Source: Anaeromyces robustus (taxonomy: Eukaryota; Neocallimastigomycota; Neocallimastigomycetes; Neocallimastigales; Neocallimastigaceae). From it: a stretch of 64,000 bases of DNA. This document shows, in pieces, positions 33,448-46,177 of this stretch; the stretch's first letter is position 1, and the number at the start of each line of letters is the position of its first letter. The notes under the pieces are model-generated. The model ran no database searches, was not told the DNA's origin, and saw only the letters and a program-made list of their open reading frames with translations. The position numbers and the translations under genes are program-made. The stretch is taken from the NCBI GenBank assembly GCA_002104895.1, contig MCFG01000079.1, forward strand, positions 1 to 64,000. Direction: 5' to 3'.

Positions 33448-35794
33448 CTTTTTATTTCTTTTAGAAATAAAAAATTATTAATTAATTAATTATAAATACT
33501 AATATTAATTAATAATATTAAAAAATATTATTAAAATATTCATATCCATTTTATTATTAATCAATTTTAAATTTTAATAAATAAATAAAAATATTTTTTC
33601 TTTTTTGAAATTTTTTTTCTTTTCTTTTTTTTAGATTTGAGACATTATATATTAAAAAAAATGACTCAAATCACACAATACTTATTTTTATGTACAATAA
33701 ATTCCTTCTTTTTTTTTTTTTTATGTATGTTTGAGTTTGTGTACATGGATAATAAAACTTTCATCAAATTTTTACAACTACCTTCATTCAAAAAATATTT
33801 ATATAAAAACATCTTGAAAATGAATTTGAATATATAAAATTTATTATTCAATTTTAAAATATAAATTTTTATAATAAATAAATATTGTTATAATAAAAAT
33901 TTAGATATATAAAGTAAATATTTCTTTACTCTTTATTTTACTATTTTACTACTTTACTACTTCATATTAGTTGTATTTTTTTTTTATAACTCTAATAAAA
34001 GTTTTTTTTTTATGGAGTAGTTTGTATATTTAAAAAAAAAGATTGATATTATAAATAAGTAAAGTATAATAAATAACAAAATATTATTGGATATTAAATA
34101 ATTAATTTTTATATTAAATATATTTTTTGTTGGATAATCTTATTTTAACAATTTAATTAATATTTATAGTATAAATTATGTTCTTTATATCTTATTAATT
34201 AGATTTTATTATTAATGAGAGAAATGTAGTTTATACTATCTATTTTCATTTGGGTTGTTTTATTAATAAATTTGTTTTTTCTTATTTTTTATATTTTTTG
34301 TCTTTTTTTTTATAATTATTATTTAAAATAAATATAAAAAATATATTCAAATGTATTATTATCAATCTATTTAAAAAGAAGAATTGATAATTAACTCAAA
34401 AAAATTTTTTAATAAAATTTTTTAAGTTTTTCTTTTAAATTTTTAAAGTTTTTATATCATTATTATTCATCAGTAACTATTCATTAAAGATAATCATCAA
34501 TATTATATACATTATTACAATTATTTAAAAATAATATACATATATTTATATATATATTTATATTTACAAATATTTAAATTATATATAAAAATATTAGTAT
34601 TTGTAATAATATATATTAATATAAAAATAATATTTTATAATAATAATAATCTTTGATTAATTTTATAGTTATTAATAATCTAAAATAGTAAAAAAAAATG
34701 TATTTTCGTTTTTTTTTTTTTGTTGATGAAAATGTTTAAAATATAAAATGCAAAATCTCAACCAAATTTTTAAAAATACATAAAAATATATTTTATCATA
34801 TATAAATTATATTAATATAATTTATGAATATAAAACAGTTAAAAATAATAAAAGGACATTAAAATAAATAAATTAATAAATAAATGAATAAATTATATAT
34901 TTTTTATTAATTATTATAAGAATTTTAATTAAATAAATATAATAGACAGAATTTTATAAATATATAAACATATGAAAATTAATTAATTTTATATTAATAT
35001 TATTTAAGATAATAATAGATATAATAATAAATAATAATAATAAATAATAATAATAAATAATGAATAATAAATAATAAATAATAATAAATAATAAATAATA
35101 AATAATAAATAATAAATAAATAAATAATAAATAAATAAATAAATAAATAAATAATATTAATAAATAATTAAAAGATATATAATATGGAAAATGTAGTTTT
35201 ATCTAATAAATGTTATAGATCCATTTAATGATTAGTATCTAATTTATCAATATCAGATACATCATTATATATATATCAATATTATTTCTTATAATATTTG
35301 AATCTTTACCAGAAGAATTAAACTATAATTAATGTATAGATATATTTATAGTTATAAATTTTTTAATGACTTTATTAATATTAATAAGGTTTTATGTAAT
35401 ATTATAATTGTTATATAGCAATCTTTACAATAAAATTTATATATATTAGATATATTTATGTTAAATAAACATAATGATATATGATATTATAAGAAAATGA
35501 AAATTTATATTTGAATAATGATTGTTAATTGAAATAATATCATGATAGCTTTTTTATATAAAATTTTTAAGCTATTTAACTATTATTTAAATCGTAATAT
35601 AAAAATATTTTGATTATTAAATAATAAACCAAATATTTTTATTTTTTATTAAAAATTATTATTAAATAATAACTTTTTTATTTAAAATTATTAAATAATT
35701 TAATATATATATATATATTTTTATTCATAAATTACGTTTTTTTCTTTTTTGTTAAATTTTCTTTATTTTTTTTTTTTAATGACTATAATTTTTT

Positions 35795-35825
35795 ATTTAA
35801 GGATTAAAAATTTTAATCCTTAAAT
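35795..35825. repeat. 15-bp perfect inverted repeat
   Basis: ATTTAAGGATTAAAA and its exact complement flank a single A. It lies in a gene-free stretch. No promoter or gene edge is recognisable beside it. Confidence 0.8.
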
Positions 35826-36760
35826 AATTATTATATAAGTGATTATATTTATATTTTTTTCTAATTTGTTATAATATTTATATATTTATTTATTATAATA
35901 TCCTTTTTTGGCAATTAAAGTTATTTTTTTATTTTCTGATTAATATATTTTTATATATATTTTCTAAATAGGAAATATCTTTAAATGAAATTATATGTAA
36001 AATAATTCATTTTCATTAACAAAATAAATAAGTAAATAAAATAATTAATTAAATAAATATAATAATTAAACTCAATAAATAATAAAATAAAACTAAATAA
36101 ATATATAAATTTAACATTTAAAAGATATTTATTAATCTTTCTATATCTTAATAATAAAATTTTTAAAATTATTACCATATTAAGAAATTAACAAATAAAT
36201 AAATGAATGAATAAATAATAATTAATTATTTATATATTAAATTAAATTTTACACAAGATAATACTTTAAAATTTTAATGAATAGATTTAAGCATATATTA
36301 TTAATTTATTAAATATATTATTTATAATTGTACCACCATAAAAAATTATTCCATTATATTTGTTGTTCTACAATATAATGTAATATATAGTATTATATAT
36401 TGAAATATAAAACAATATATTAAAATTATTTAATATAATATATTTTTATGAGATAATCATACTGAATAAAATTCAAAACAACATTCCATATTAATGTATA
36501 AAAAAAAAATAAAAATCCTTTTGTATAACTATTTAAACAAAGAAAAATATTAAGTAATATATTAATAATACATTTATTTTATATATATTACATATATTGA
36601 AATATATTACATTATAATAATTAAAATAGCTAATAATATAATGAAATAATAATATTAAATAATAAAAAAAAAATTATTAATAAATAAAATTTTTTGTTAT
36701 TTATTTCTTATTTATTATGAAAATATTTTTCTTTCATTATTTAATAATGAAATCAAATAT

Positions 36761-36792
36761 TAAATAAATAAATAAATAAATAAATAAACAAA

Positions 36793-36871
<79 letters not shown>

Positions 36872-36872
36872 A
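36761..36872. repeat. (TAAA)n microsatellite
   Basis: A tetranucleotide array of about 110 bp with one CAAA variant, ending about 360 bp before the membrane-protein gene. Confidence 0.92.
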
Positions 36873-37229
36873 TATATATTTTTTAATTTTTTTTTTTACT
36901 TTTATAATATTAATTAATTTTATTTAATTAATTATTTTTTTTATATAAATATAAATAAATTAAAATATTTTTTTTTCTTTTTTTAAATTTTAAAAAAAAA
37001 AACAAAAAGAAAAATAAATAAATAAATAAAATTAATTATATATTTAGAAATTAAATATTATTTTATTTATTTATTGAAATTATAGAAAAAAAAAATAAAA
37101 TTAATCGATATTAAAAACTAGAGTTAAAATAATTAGTTGATTCTTAAGTAAAAGTTTCAAAAATAAAAAATAAAAATTTTATATATTTAATCATCTATTT
37201 TAATTAATAAATAACAAAATAACATCAAA

Positions 37230-37784
37230 ATGTTCACTAATGAAGATTGGGATGCTATAAATCTTGATAAAAGACAAGACCAAACACAAACACAAACACA
37301 AAATGATGAAACTCAAGATAGAGGAGTTTTAGATGATCTTCAAAATAAAGTAAGTGATGCTGGTAATGCTGTAAGTAATGCTGCTAATAATGCTCATGAT
37401 AAAATTAATAATGCTATTAGTGGTGAAGATGGAATTACAGGTAAAGTAACAGAAGCTTGGAACAATACTAAAACTCAATATGAAGAAGTAAAAGAAACTT
37501 TAGATAAAATTGAAAAAGTTCTCCGTTTACTTCCATACATTTTTGGTCTTCTTTTCGTAATGTTTATTCTATTCATTATATTAATTATTGTATTATTTAT
37601 TAGACATCATAAAAAGAATGAAAAGCAAAGACAACAAATTGATGAATTAACTAAATCAGTTAATGAACTTAATAGAAAATTAACACCAATAGTTGGTAAT
37701 AATCCTGAAGAAGTTGATGTTGTTGAAATTGCTGTTAATAATAAAGCAAAGAGAAGAGGTCCATATAATGATGTAGAACAATAA
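37230..37784 (+). CDS. Small single-pass membrane protein, function unknown
   Basis: A 184-aa intronless gene with a good start context (ACATCAAAATG) and clearly better base composition than its flanks. Residues 1-100 are polar with a Gln/Thr stretch (QTQTQTQ) and an Asn/Ala-rich helix (VSDAGNAVSNAANNAHDK). They are followed by a predicted coiled stretch TQYEEVKETLDKIEKVLRLL. One strong membrane segment at about 104-127 (IFGLLFVMFILFIILIIVLF) precedes a basic RHHKK stop-transfer patch. The C-terminal tail has a second amphipathic segment (QIDELTKSVNELNRKL). There is no cleavable signal peptide. I do not recognise a family. The layout loosely recalls SNARE-like or adaptor proteins with cytosolic coiled regions, but no SNARE motif is evident. 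Confidence 0.8.
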   Translation: MFTNEDWDAINLDKRQDQTQTQTQNDETQDRGVLDDLQNKVSDAGNAVSNAANNAHDKINNAISGEDGITGKVTEAWNNTKTQYEEVKETLDKIEKVLRLLPYIFGLLFVMFILFIILIIVLFIRHHKKNEKQRQQIDELTKSVNELNRKLTPIVGNNPEEVDVVEIAVNNKAKRRGPYNDVEQ

Positions 37785-39237
37785 ACGATTTAATAATAAA
37801 TTAGTTTATTTTAATTTAATTTTTAAGAAACAAAACAAAAAAATAAAATAAAAATTAAATTATATCTCAAAATATAAAAATTGAAAAAAGAAAAAGAAAA
37901 TGCAACATTTCCATATTAATTAATAAATTAATTAAATGCAAATGAACACATTGAAATAAAATAAAATATAATATAATAAAATAAAATAAAAAAAAAATAA
38001 CAAAGAAATTATAAAATAAATAAACAAATCATTTTTTAAAAAAAAAATAACAAAAATAAAACAAAAAAAAAAAAAAAGAAAAAAAGAAAAAGAAAATATT
38101 TTACAAGATAATATAATTATTAACAAATTATAGTTATAAGATATTAATATTAATAATAAATTATTAATATAATTTATTATTAAAAAAAAAAAAAAAAAAA
38201 AAAAAAGCAATAACAACAACTAACAAGATATTAATTAATATTATTGTAATATATAAATTTATTATTAAATATATTTGATAAAATATTATAAATATATATA
38301 ATTATATATATTTTTTATTTCTTTTTTATTTTAACTTTTCAAAACAAATACAAAAACAAATAATTTTCTTCTGTTTACAAAAAAAAATATCGATTCACCT
38401 TTCAATTTTTTTTTTCTTTATTATTATTGTTATATGATATTAATATACATTTTTTTATTTTATTCATTTATCATTAAACTCTAAAATTATTTATTTCTAT
38501 ATCTTTAATTCTTATTATTATCTTTGTTTATTTTTTATTTTTAATTTTTTATTTATTATTACTAATAAATAAGGTTAAAACAAAGAAAAATAATAAGAAA
38601 GAAGAAATGAAATAAATTATTACATAAAATATAATAAAATAGAAAAAAAAAAAAAATAATATTATTATAAAAGTATAAAAAAAAAAAATTCAAAATAAAA
38701 AATATCAAAAAAAGTTTATAAAAAAAATCAAATAATGAAAATATGTTCTTTTAGTTTAATTTATTTTATTTTTCACTTATATATATATTTTTTTAATTAA
38801 ATATTTTTTTTTAATTATATTTTTTTTTATATTTTTCAAAATATAGTTATAGTTTTCATTTTTGAAGTATTATAAATATAAAGAATTTTATTTTTTATAT
38901 TAATATATATATTTAGTTTTATTTTTATGTTTTTTATATATATATATTTATATTTATATTAAAAACGAATTCATATTTATAATTTCTTTCTTTCTTGTTT
39001 TTTTTCTATTTATGTATTTATGGATATATTTTATTATATATTTATCTTATAAATTCAAAGATTAGATATATTGATAAATGTATTATTATTGTTAGAAGTT
39101 TCTATTTATTTTTTATTTTATTTTATATATTTCCTCTATTCCTTATCTTTCCTTATTTTTTTTTTTTATTTTTTTTTTTTTTTTTAGAATTAAAGAAAAT
39201 TTATAAATATTTATATTTATTTATTTATTTATTTCTT

Positions 39238-39268
<31 letters not shown>

Positions 39269-39445
39269 TATTATTACTGAATCAAGTAATATTATTAAAA
39301 ATAAGTATATTTCAAAAATATATTTTTATTTATTTGTCTAATTAATCTTGATTAGCCTTATCTAAAATTACTTTTCTCAGAGAAAATTAACTTATTTTTA
39401 TTATTATATATTTGTTCTTCGTATATCATAATACATAATGTTTTT

Positions 39446-39476
<31 letters not shown>

Positions 39477-39626
39477 GAAAAGTAAAAAATACCAAGTTTA
39501 TTTTGCGAAATTGTAATGATTTAAAGTATATATTATTAATTTACCGAATAATCCCAATTTAATTGTTTTAAATGATAAAAAATGACATTTCAAATCATTA
39601 TAATTTTAGATAACATTTTATTGAAA

Positions 39627-39661
<35 letters not shown>

Positions 39662-40126
39662 AAATACTTCCATTTTTTTAAATTAATGAATATAATAAAT
39701 AAAGTATTTCATATATCTAATATATTTTATTTATAACTTTTATATATCTAATAATTAGTTTTTTTCCTATTTATTAAATATAAATAATTACAATTTTTAT
39801 ATTATTACAATTATTTATTAAAATTATTTTTTATGTCCATTTTTTATTAAAAAATATGATTTTATCATATTATGTCCATTTTTAAATTAAAAGGTGATTT
39901 TAAGGATAAAAAGTTTAAAAAAGCAAAAAAATATTTATATTTTTTTTTCGTTGTTGTTTTAAAAAAAATTTTTTTTTTAATTAATAAAAAAAAAAATAAA
40001 TATATTAAAAGAAAATATATAAATAAAATATTTATAAAAATAAATAATAAATAAATAAAATAGTTATAATAATAAATAATAAATAAAATAATATATTAAT
40101 GTTATATATTATTAAATATCTTTACA
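37785..40126. other. Intergenic, A/T homopolymer-rich
   Basis: Dominated by poly(A)/poly(T) patches and TTTA repeats (about 39210-39265, 39628-39660). Open frames here (for example 38995-39345) consist almost only of Phe, Ile, Leu and Tyr codons and are rejected as genes. Confidence 0.6.
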
Positions 40127-40834
40127 ATGGATAATAAAGTGTGGTTTGAGGCAGCTAAATCGGGTGATCTTACAAAGATAAAAGAAATGATACAAAAAGG
40201 TATAAATATCAATGTGAAAGATGAAGAAAAGAATACTTCTTTAATAATTGCTGCTAGAGAAGGACAATTAGAAATTGTAAAATTTTTGATTGGAGTTAAT
40301 TATAAGGAAGTTTTTGATTTAATTCTTGAATGGAATAGAACCAATCATAATCTGAGTGAACAATATATAAAGCAGTGGGAAAATTGTTGGAAATCTGTAA
40401 ATATAAATGAAGTAAATAAAAATGGTGAAACAGCATTGATATTGGCAACAAAAGGTCAATTTTGTGAAATTGTAAAAGTTTTAATAAATGCTGGTGCCGA
40501 TGTTAATGCAGTAACCAATTACACATATCATGTGAATTATACTGAAGGAGGGAATTCGGCATTGATAATTGCAGTAAAAAATGGTAATGTAAATTTATCT
40601 AGATGGTTAATAGAGGCTAAAGCTGATGTTAATGTAATGGATAATTATGGAGATACACCACTAATAATTGCAGCAAAATATAGGTATTTAAATATAGTAA
40701 AATTATTGATAGATGCTGGTGCAGAAAGTTCTTTAATGAACAGATATGGACAAACAATATGGTCATTTGCAGAAAAAAAAGATAATAAAGGTATATTAAG
40801 TTTACTTGAAAGAGCAAGAGATAAAAACAAATAA
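40127..40834 (+). CDS. Classical ankyrin-repeat protein
   Basis: A 235-aa intronless protein of about six ankyrin repeats with near-consensus sequence, unlike the divergent repeats of the HECT loci. Visible units: AAKSGDLTKIKEMIQKGINI (about 9-28), SLIIAAREGQLEIVKFLI (about 38-55), GETALILATKGQFCEIVKVL (about 102-121) with NAGADVNAV, SALIIAVKNGNVNLSRWLI (about 144-162) with EAKADVNVMD, GDTPLIIAAKYRYLNIVKLL (about 173-192), and a capping repeat. A 45-residue insertion with Trp residues (about 56-100) separates repeats two and three. It probably mediates protein-protein binding, with no other domain present. A decayed duplicate follows at about 41010-41435. Confidence 0.85.
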   Translation: MDNKVWFEAAKSGDLTKIKEMIQKGININVKDEEKNTSLIIAAREGQLEIVKFLIGVNYKEVFDLILEWNRTNHNLSEQYIKQWENCWKSVNINEVNKNGETALILATKGQFCEIVKVLINAGADVNAVTNYTYHVNYTEGGNSALIIAVKNGNVNLSRWLIEAKADVNVMDNYGDTPLIIAAKYRYLNIVKLLIDAGAESSLMNRYGQTIWSFAEKKDNKGILSLLERARDKNK

Positions 40835-41009
40835 TATATATTATTATGAAATATTTATTAATAATAATTTATATAAATTCATTATATAAAATATTTAAAT
40901 ATTAAAAAATATTTTAAATATTTTTTTTATTATACAATATAAAAAATTATTTATAATTATATAATAAATAAATAAAAAACCATTAAAAAATTTATAATAA
41001 TTATTGTAA

Positions 41010-41435
41010 CATATTATTAAATATTTTCACATTGAGCATTATAAAGTGGTTTGAGGAAACCAAATTGAATGATGCTACAGAATTAAAGAAATGATAAAAA
41101 AAAGGTATGAATGTTAATGTGAAAGATAAAGATAAAAATACTTCTTTAATAAATTGTCTGCTAAAGAATATCGACAAAAAATTGTAAATTTTTTGATTGG
41201 TATAAATTATAAATTTTTTTTTGTTCTTGAATAGAATAAAACTAATTGTAATATGAGTTCTAAATAATCAATATATAAGAAAATAGAAATTTTAAATACA
41301 GCATTGGTATAGTAATATGATTAAAGATACAGATCTTCCATCTTTTTTCTACACCAAATACTTCTTTAATTGCGAGTAATTGTGAATACCAGAATATTAT
41401 TAGATTTATTAATAAGAAGAATTAGAATTAAGAAA
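41010..41435 (+). pseudogene. Decayed duplicate of the preceding ankyrin gene
   Basis: Homology begins in the leader (TATTAAATATTTTCACATTG replaces the leader and ATG of the gene at 40127) and continues through the first two repeats: AAAGTGGTTTGAGG, GTGAAAGATAAAGATAAAAA, then a TTGATTGG..TTAATTATAAxxxxTTTTT patch. Several stops and frame changes are visible. After about 41300 only a last-repeat-like fragment NTSLIASNCEYQNIIRFINK (about 41359-41425) remains, so the middle is deleted. It is a tandem duplicate on the same strand. Confidence 0.85.
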
Positions 41436-42312
41436 TAAACATTAAATGTTTTTATTATTAAAAATTATTTTATATAAAAGAATAAATTCAATTATAGTTT
41501 TATTATAATATTCCAAAATTTAATATATAATAAAAAAATTTTTTTTATAACAATTATTTTTATTATTATAAATTTTTTTTATAACTATTTTTTTATAATA
41601 AAAAAATTTTTTTTATAACAATTATTTTTATTATTATAAATTTTTTTTATAACTATTTTTTTATAATAATAAAATTTTTTTATAATTTAAAAAACAATAT
41701 TTATTTATATATTTATTTATAACAATAGAACCATCATAATAAATATTAAATTATAAATATTTGTGTTAATTTTCTATTTCTTCAACTTTTTACCAGTAAC
41801 TAAAATATAAATCAAAATTATTTAGAACGAACTAATAAATATTTTCTAATTAAATTAAATAAAAAAAAAAAAACTTGGATTATTTTAATTTATTTATTTT
41901 AATATATTTACTTTTTTTTTTTTATAAACAATTTTTTTTGTTATTATTAGTTATTATTATAATTATAGTTATAAACTTAAATCAAGTAATATTATATAAT
42001 ATATTAAATATATTACACATTATTAATTAATTATATCATTTTTTTTAAAAAAAAAAAAAAACAAATAAATAATAAACATTGAAATTAAAGTTTATTATTA
42101 ATTAATATTATAAAAATTTAATTTACTTTTATTGGTTAAAAATATTTAATCATTCATTTTTAAATTAAAATAGTCAAGAACTTTATTAATTATTTAAAAT
42201 GATTCATAATTAATATATAAATAATATGTTATTAAACTTGTACACCATATAATTTATTTAATTATTTACTTAATTAATTTTTAAAGTGTAAGAGTTATTG
42301 AGTTATTAAGGC

Positions 42313-42392
<80 letters not shown>

Positions 42393-42528
42393 TTATTTAT
42401 TTCTTTATTAGAATTAATTATAATTATTTATAATAATAATTTATTATAATTATTTATTATACTTATTTTAATTATCAATTTATTATTATATATTTCTATT
42501 ATAATTTGACTTAATCTTTCAATGGTAT

Positions 42529-42577
<49 letters not shown>

Positions 42578-43292
42578 GCACACAATTTGTACGTCAACTT
42601 TATTGAATTTAAATATTAAAATACATGAATCATAATCAATGGTATAAAATTTAACATATTTTAATAATATTTTAACATTTATGTTTTTTAGAATAATAAT
42701 TTCATAATATTAAATAGTTTTAAAATTCGTCAGATTTATTAATAAATAAAGTTATTTAATTCGTGGAATTAATGCATGTATGTGTAAATGGTGTAATGTA
42801 TACATTTTAATTTATACTTAAATATCCTAATGATAATGAACTTTAATTATTATTAAATTTTAATTTTTTATTTTTTTGTTTTTTTTTTTTTTTTCATTTT
42901 TTAATCAAATCATTTTTTTTCTTGTTTATACCAAAATGAAATCATGAATCATGAATAATCTCTAAAAAAAAATTGTATATAAAAAATAAAAATCGTTTAT
43001 ATTTTTATTTTTTTAAATTTTTTTCTTTTCTTTTAAAGAATTTAAAAAAAAATATTATTATTATATTTTGATAATATAAAATAATAATATAGTTTACCAA
43101 GAAATAAAAAAAAATATTTTAATTTTATATTTTGATAATATAAAAAAATTAAAATACATCAAATAAATAAATAAAAAAAAAAAAAAAAAAGAAAAGAATA
43201 ATATATAAAATAATCATTAAAGCAAATTATAGTAAAATTTTATATTTTGATAATATAAAATAATACAAAATTTAAAAAAAAAAAAAGTAAAT
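41436..43292. other. Intergenic with local duplications
   Basis: A 68-bp unit starting ATAATAAAAAAATT is duplicated at 41527 and 41595. (TTTA)n occupies about 42311-42395, and poly(T) about 42532-42574. The last 240 bp are the repeat-bearing upstream region of the first CotH gene. No gene is seen. Confidence 0.6.
43062..43263 (+). promoter_or_regulatory. Three direct repeats upstream of the first CotH gene
   Basis: TATATTTTGATAATATAAAA occurs at 43062, 43126 and 43244 (the last with its flanking T at 43241), spacing about 64 and 118 bp, ending 30 bp before the ATG at 43293. The repeat is itself partly palindromic. A role as protein-binding sites or leader structure is inference. Confidence 0.55.
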
Positions 43293-45269
43293 ATGAAACT
43301 ATTAAATTCTTTGTATTTATTATTTTGTATAGCTTTAGCTTCTACAAAAACTGTAGAAGAAGAAGAACAAGAAAATAATTTACCAAGCTTTAGTTTAGCT
43401 AGTGGTTTTTATAATGAAGAAAGTATTGAACTTGAAATTAAAGCTCCAAATCCAAATGCTGTTATTTATTATACTTTAGATGGTAGTATTCCAAATGAAA
43501 ATTCTACTATTTATGAAAACCCTTTTATTCTTAAAAATAAAAGTAATGAAGAAAATGTTCTTAGTAATCATTTAGGTATTGCTCCTTATCGTAATTTTAC
43601 ACCATCAGTTAAAGTTAAAAAAGGACATGTTATACGTGCAATGGCTAAACTTCCAGATGGAGAATTAACTAATGTTGTTAGTGGAACTTATTATGTTGGA
43701 TTAAATAAAACTCAACTTTATCAAGATAATCCAGTTATTAATATTATTACTGATCCTGATAATCTTTTTGATTATGAAAAAGGTATTTATATTTTAGGAA
43801 AAACATATGATGATTGGATAAAAGCAGATCCAAAACGTAAAGATGCCCAAGATTATTTAGTTCAAGGAAATTATAATGAGAGTGGAAGAAAATCTGAAAG
43901 ACCAGCAACTATTGAATATATTCCAGGTAATGATAATACTGCCGTTTTTTCTCAAGATGTAGGTATTAGATTAAAAGGTAAAGCTACTAGAACCTATTAT
44001 CAAAAAAGTTTCCATATTACTAGTCGTGAAGAATATGGTAAAAAAAATATGAAATTTGAATTTATTCCAGGTAATATGCGTGCTGATGGAAAAGGTCCAG
44101 TAAATAAATATAAAACATTTAATCTTAGAAATGGTGGTAATGATTCTGAATTTGGAAAGATTAGAGATATGTTACTTCAAGATTTAATTAAAAATGATTA
44201 TTTTGAAACTCAACAATCTGATTTTGCTATTGTTTTCATTGATGGTGAATATTGGGGAGTTTATAATGTTTATGAAGATTATAGTGATCATTATATTAAA
44301 AATAATTATGATATTGATGATAAAAATGTTGTTGTTATTAAGAGTAATAAGGTTGAATCTGGTGAAGATGAAGATATTGAATTATATCGTAATACAGTAA
44401 ATTATCTTAGAAATACAAATATGACTATTCCAGAAAATTATGAAGAAGCTAAAAGACAATTTGATGTTGAAGGTTATGTTTGGTATGCAGCCTTTTATGC
44501 TTATATTGATGTTCAAGATGGTTGGTATGTTGGTGGTAATTATGCTATGTGGCGTGTTAGAGATCCAGATAATTCTGTTCCTAAAGCTGATGGTAAATGG
44601 CGTATGATGACTTTCGATACTGAATTTTCTACTGGTCTTTATGGAGATGGTACCGATTATAAAACTGATATTATTAAACAAGTATTAAATAAAAAATCTA
44701 GTATGGCAAGACAACTTGGTGGAGGTATTACCTATTCACTTCTTCAAAATGAAGAATTTAAAAATATGTTTATTAATGCCTTATGTGATATGAAAAATAT
44801 TCATTTTGAATCTGAAAGAGTTCAAAAAGCTATTGATGAAAAAGAGAATATTTTACTTCCATTAGTTAAAGATCATATTCAACGTAATGGACCAGATTGG
44901 GCATTAGAATATCCAGAAGGTTGTTTTAAAGATCAAATTAAAATTATAAGAAATTGGCTTAAAGGAAGAGATTCTGTATTTATGAAATTTATTCAAGATG
45001 ATTTTGGTTTCCAACCACCAAATAAGGTTATTATTACAGCTAATGATTTTAATATGGGTAGTTTTATTGTTAATAATATGAATGAATTTCATCAAGAATA
45101 TACTGGTGAATACTTTAAAGAAAATATTCTTTATATTACAGCTAAACCAAATCAAGGTAGAAAAATAAAAGCATGGAAATTAAAGAATTGTAATTTAGCT
45201 AATAGAACAAAATTATCTATTGGTATTTATCCAAAGAAAGGATGTACTATTACAGCTGTTTTCAATTAA
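43293..45269 (+). CDS. Secreted CotH-kinase protein with bacterial-type architecture
   Basis: A 658-aa intronless gene. Residues 1-18 form a signal peptide (LLNSLYLLFCIALAS). Residues about 32-135 match the chitobiase/beta-hexosaminidase C-terminal-like fold (FYNEESIELEI, VIYYTLDGSIP, GHVIRAMAKLPDGELT). A CotH kinase domain follows to about 555: VGIRLKGKATRTYYQKSF, KTFNLRNGGND, FIDGEYWGVYNVYEDYSDHY, and WRMMTFDTEFSTGL, whose acidic cluster resembles the metal-binding site of CotH. The C-terminal 85 residues are a beta-rich tail (YFKENILYITAKPNQGRKIK). CotH proteins are atypical kinases first known from Bacillus spore coats. This domain order with a leading chitobiase-like module is typical of rumen bacteria, and absence of introns agrees with transfer, though this is inference. 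No dockerin is present. It is tail to tail with the second CotH gene. Confidence 0.9.
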   Translation: MKLLNSLYLLFCIALASTKTVEEEEQENNLPSFSLASGFYNEESIELEIKAPNPNAVIYYTLDGSIPNENSTIYENPFILKNKSNEENVLSNHLGIAPYRNFTPSVKVKKGHVIRAMAKLPDGELTNVVSGTYYVGLNKTQLYQDNPVINIITDPDNLFDYEKGIYILGKTYDDWIKADPKRKDAQDYLVQGNYNESGRKSERPATIEYIPGNDNTAVFSQDVGIRLKGKATRTYYQKSFHITSREEYGKKNMKFEFIPGNMRADGKGPVNKYKTFNLRNGGNDSEFGKIRDMLLQDLIKNDYFETQQSDFAIVFIDGEYWGVYNVYEDYSDHYIKNNYDIDDKNVVVIKSNKVESGEDEDIELYRNTVNYLRNTNMTIPENYEEAKRQFDVEGYVWYAAFYAYIDVQDGWYVGGNYAMWRVRDPDNSVPKADGKWRMMTFDTEFSTGLYGDGTDYKTDIIKQVLNKKSSMARQLGGGITYSLLQNEEFKNMFINALCDMKNIHFESERVQKAIDEKENILLPLVKDHIQRNGPDWALEYPEGCFKDQIKIIRNWLKGRDSVFMKFIQDDFGFQPPNKVIITANDFNMGSFIVNNMNEFHQEYTGEYFKENILYITAKPNQGRKIKAWKLKNCNLANRTKLSIGIYPKKGCTITAVFN

Positions 45270-45307
45270 TTTTAAAGCATTTCTTTTCTTGATAAAATTT
45301 CACTATC

Positions 45308-45341
<34 letters not shown>

Positions 45342-46141
45342 AGAAAAAAGAAAAAAAAAAAAAGAAAGAAAGAAAGATAATGTAGAAAAATCAAAATAAA
45401 AGTAGTTCAATGTAAAAAAAATTAAATAAAAAAAATAAAAAAAAAAAAAGAAAAGTAAAAAAATAAAAATAATTCAAATAATCAAAAAAAAAATAATAAT
45501 AATAATAATAATAATATAAAATAAAAAAAAAATAAAATAAAAAAAATTAATAAAAAAATTAAATAAATAAATAAAATAAAAATAAGTAAAAATAAAATTG
45601 TAAATAATAATAATAAGATTAATAATAAATAATAATTTTAATGCATAAGAATTTTACTTAATTTTTTTTCATATTATTTTTTTTTTAATATTAATATAAT
45701 AATGTAATTTTTTATTTTTTATTTTTATTTTTATTTTTTATTTATTTTTTTTTTATAATAACATAAAAATTAAATCTATTTATTTATATATTCAAAAAGA
45801 AAAACCAAAAAAAAAAAGTTGTAAAATATTAATAACATATTTTAATATATAAAGCTTTATAAAATTCTTTATTATATTAATTATTTTCAAACAAATAATA
45901 ATTATTAATATATAGGAAACTTTTTTTTTTTTTATTTAAAAAAAAAAAATACAAAATGTAAAAAAAAAAAAAAAAAAAAAAAAAATTAGTAAAAAATACT
46001 AATTTTTTTTTATTATTATTATTAATTAGAAAACCGTCAAAATCGTGAGTGTTAAAACAACCAGAAACCTTTTAGGAAAACTAGTCCGACAAATAATCGT
46101 ATATAATTTAGTATTGAATTATATTGTAATACTAAGTATTT

Positions 46142-46177
<36 letters not shown>

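Larger units (their letters stand above)
33040..37229. other. Gene-poor spacer upstream of locus C
   Basis: A poly(T) run (about 33147-33187), a fourth copy of the 29-bp palindrome (33339-33367) and the promoter-like module of locus C (33419-33447) come first. Then follow about 3.7 kb of AT-rich sequence with (TAA)/(TAAA) arrays at about 35030-35150 and 36760-36870, and a perfect palindrome at 35795-35825. I see no credible gene. Confidence 0.6.

Noticed and set aside
33637-33851. Overlapping 61-66 codon frames on both strands
   Set aside because: They share a poly(T)/poly(A) tract, have no recognisable domain, and neither has a convincing start context.
38995-39345. 116-codon open frame on the plus strand
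   Set aside because: Almost entirely Phe, Ile, Leu and Tyr codons from T-rich sequence; no domain, no composition shift.
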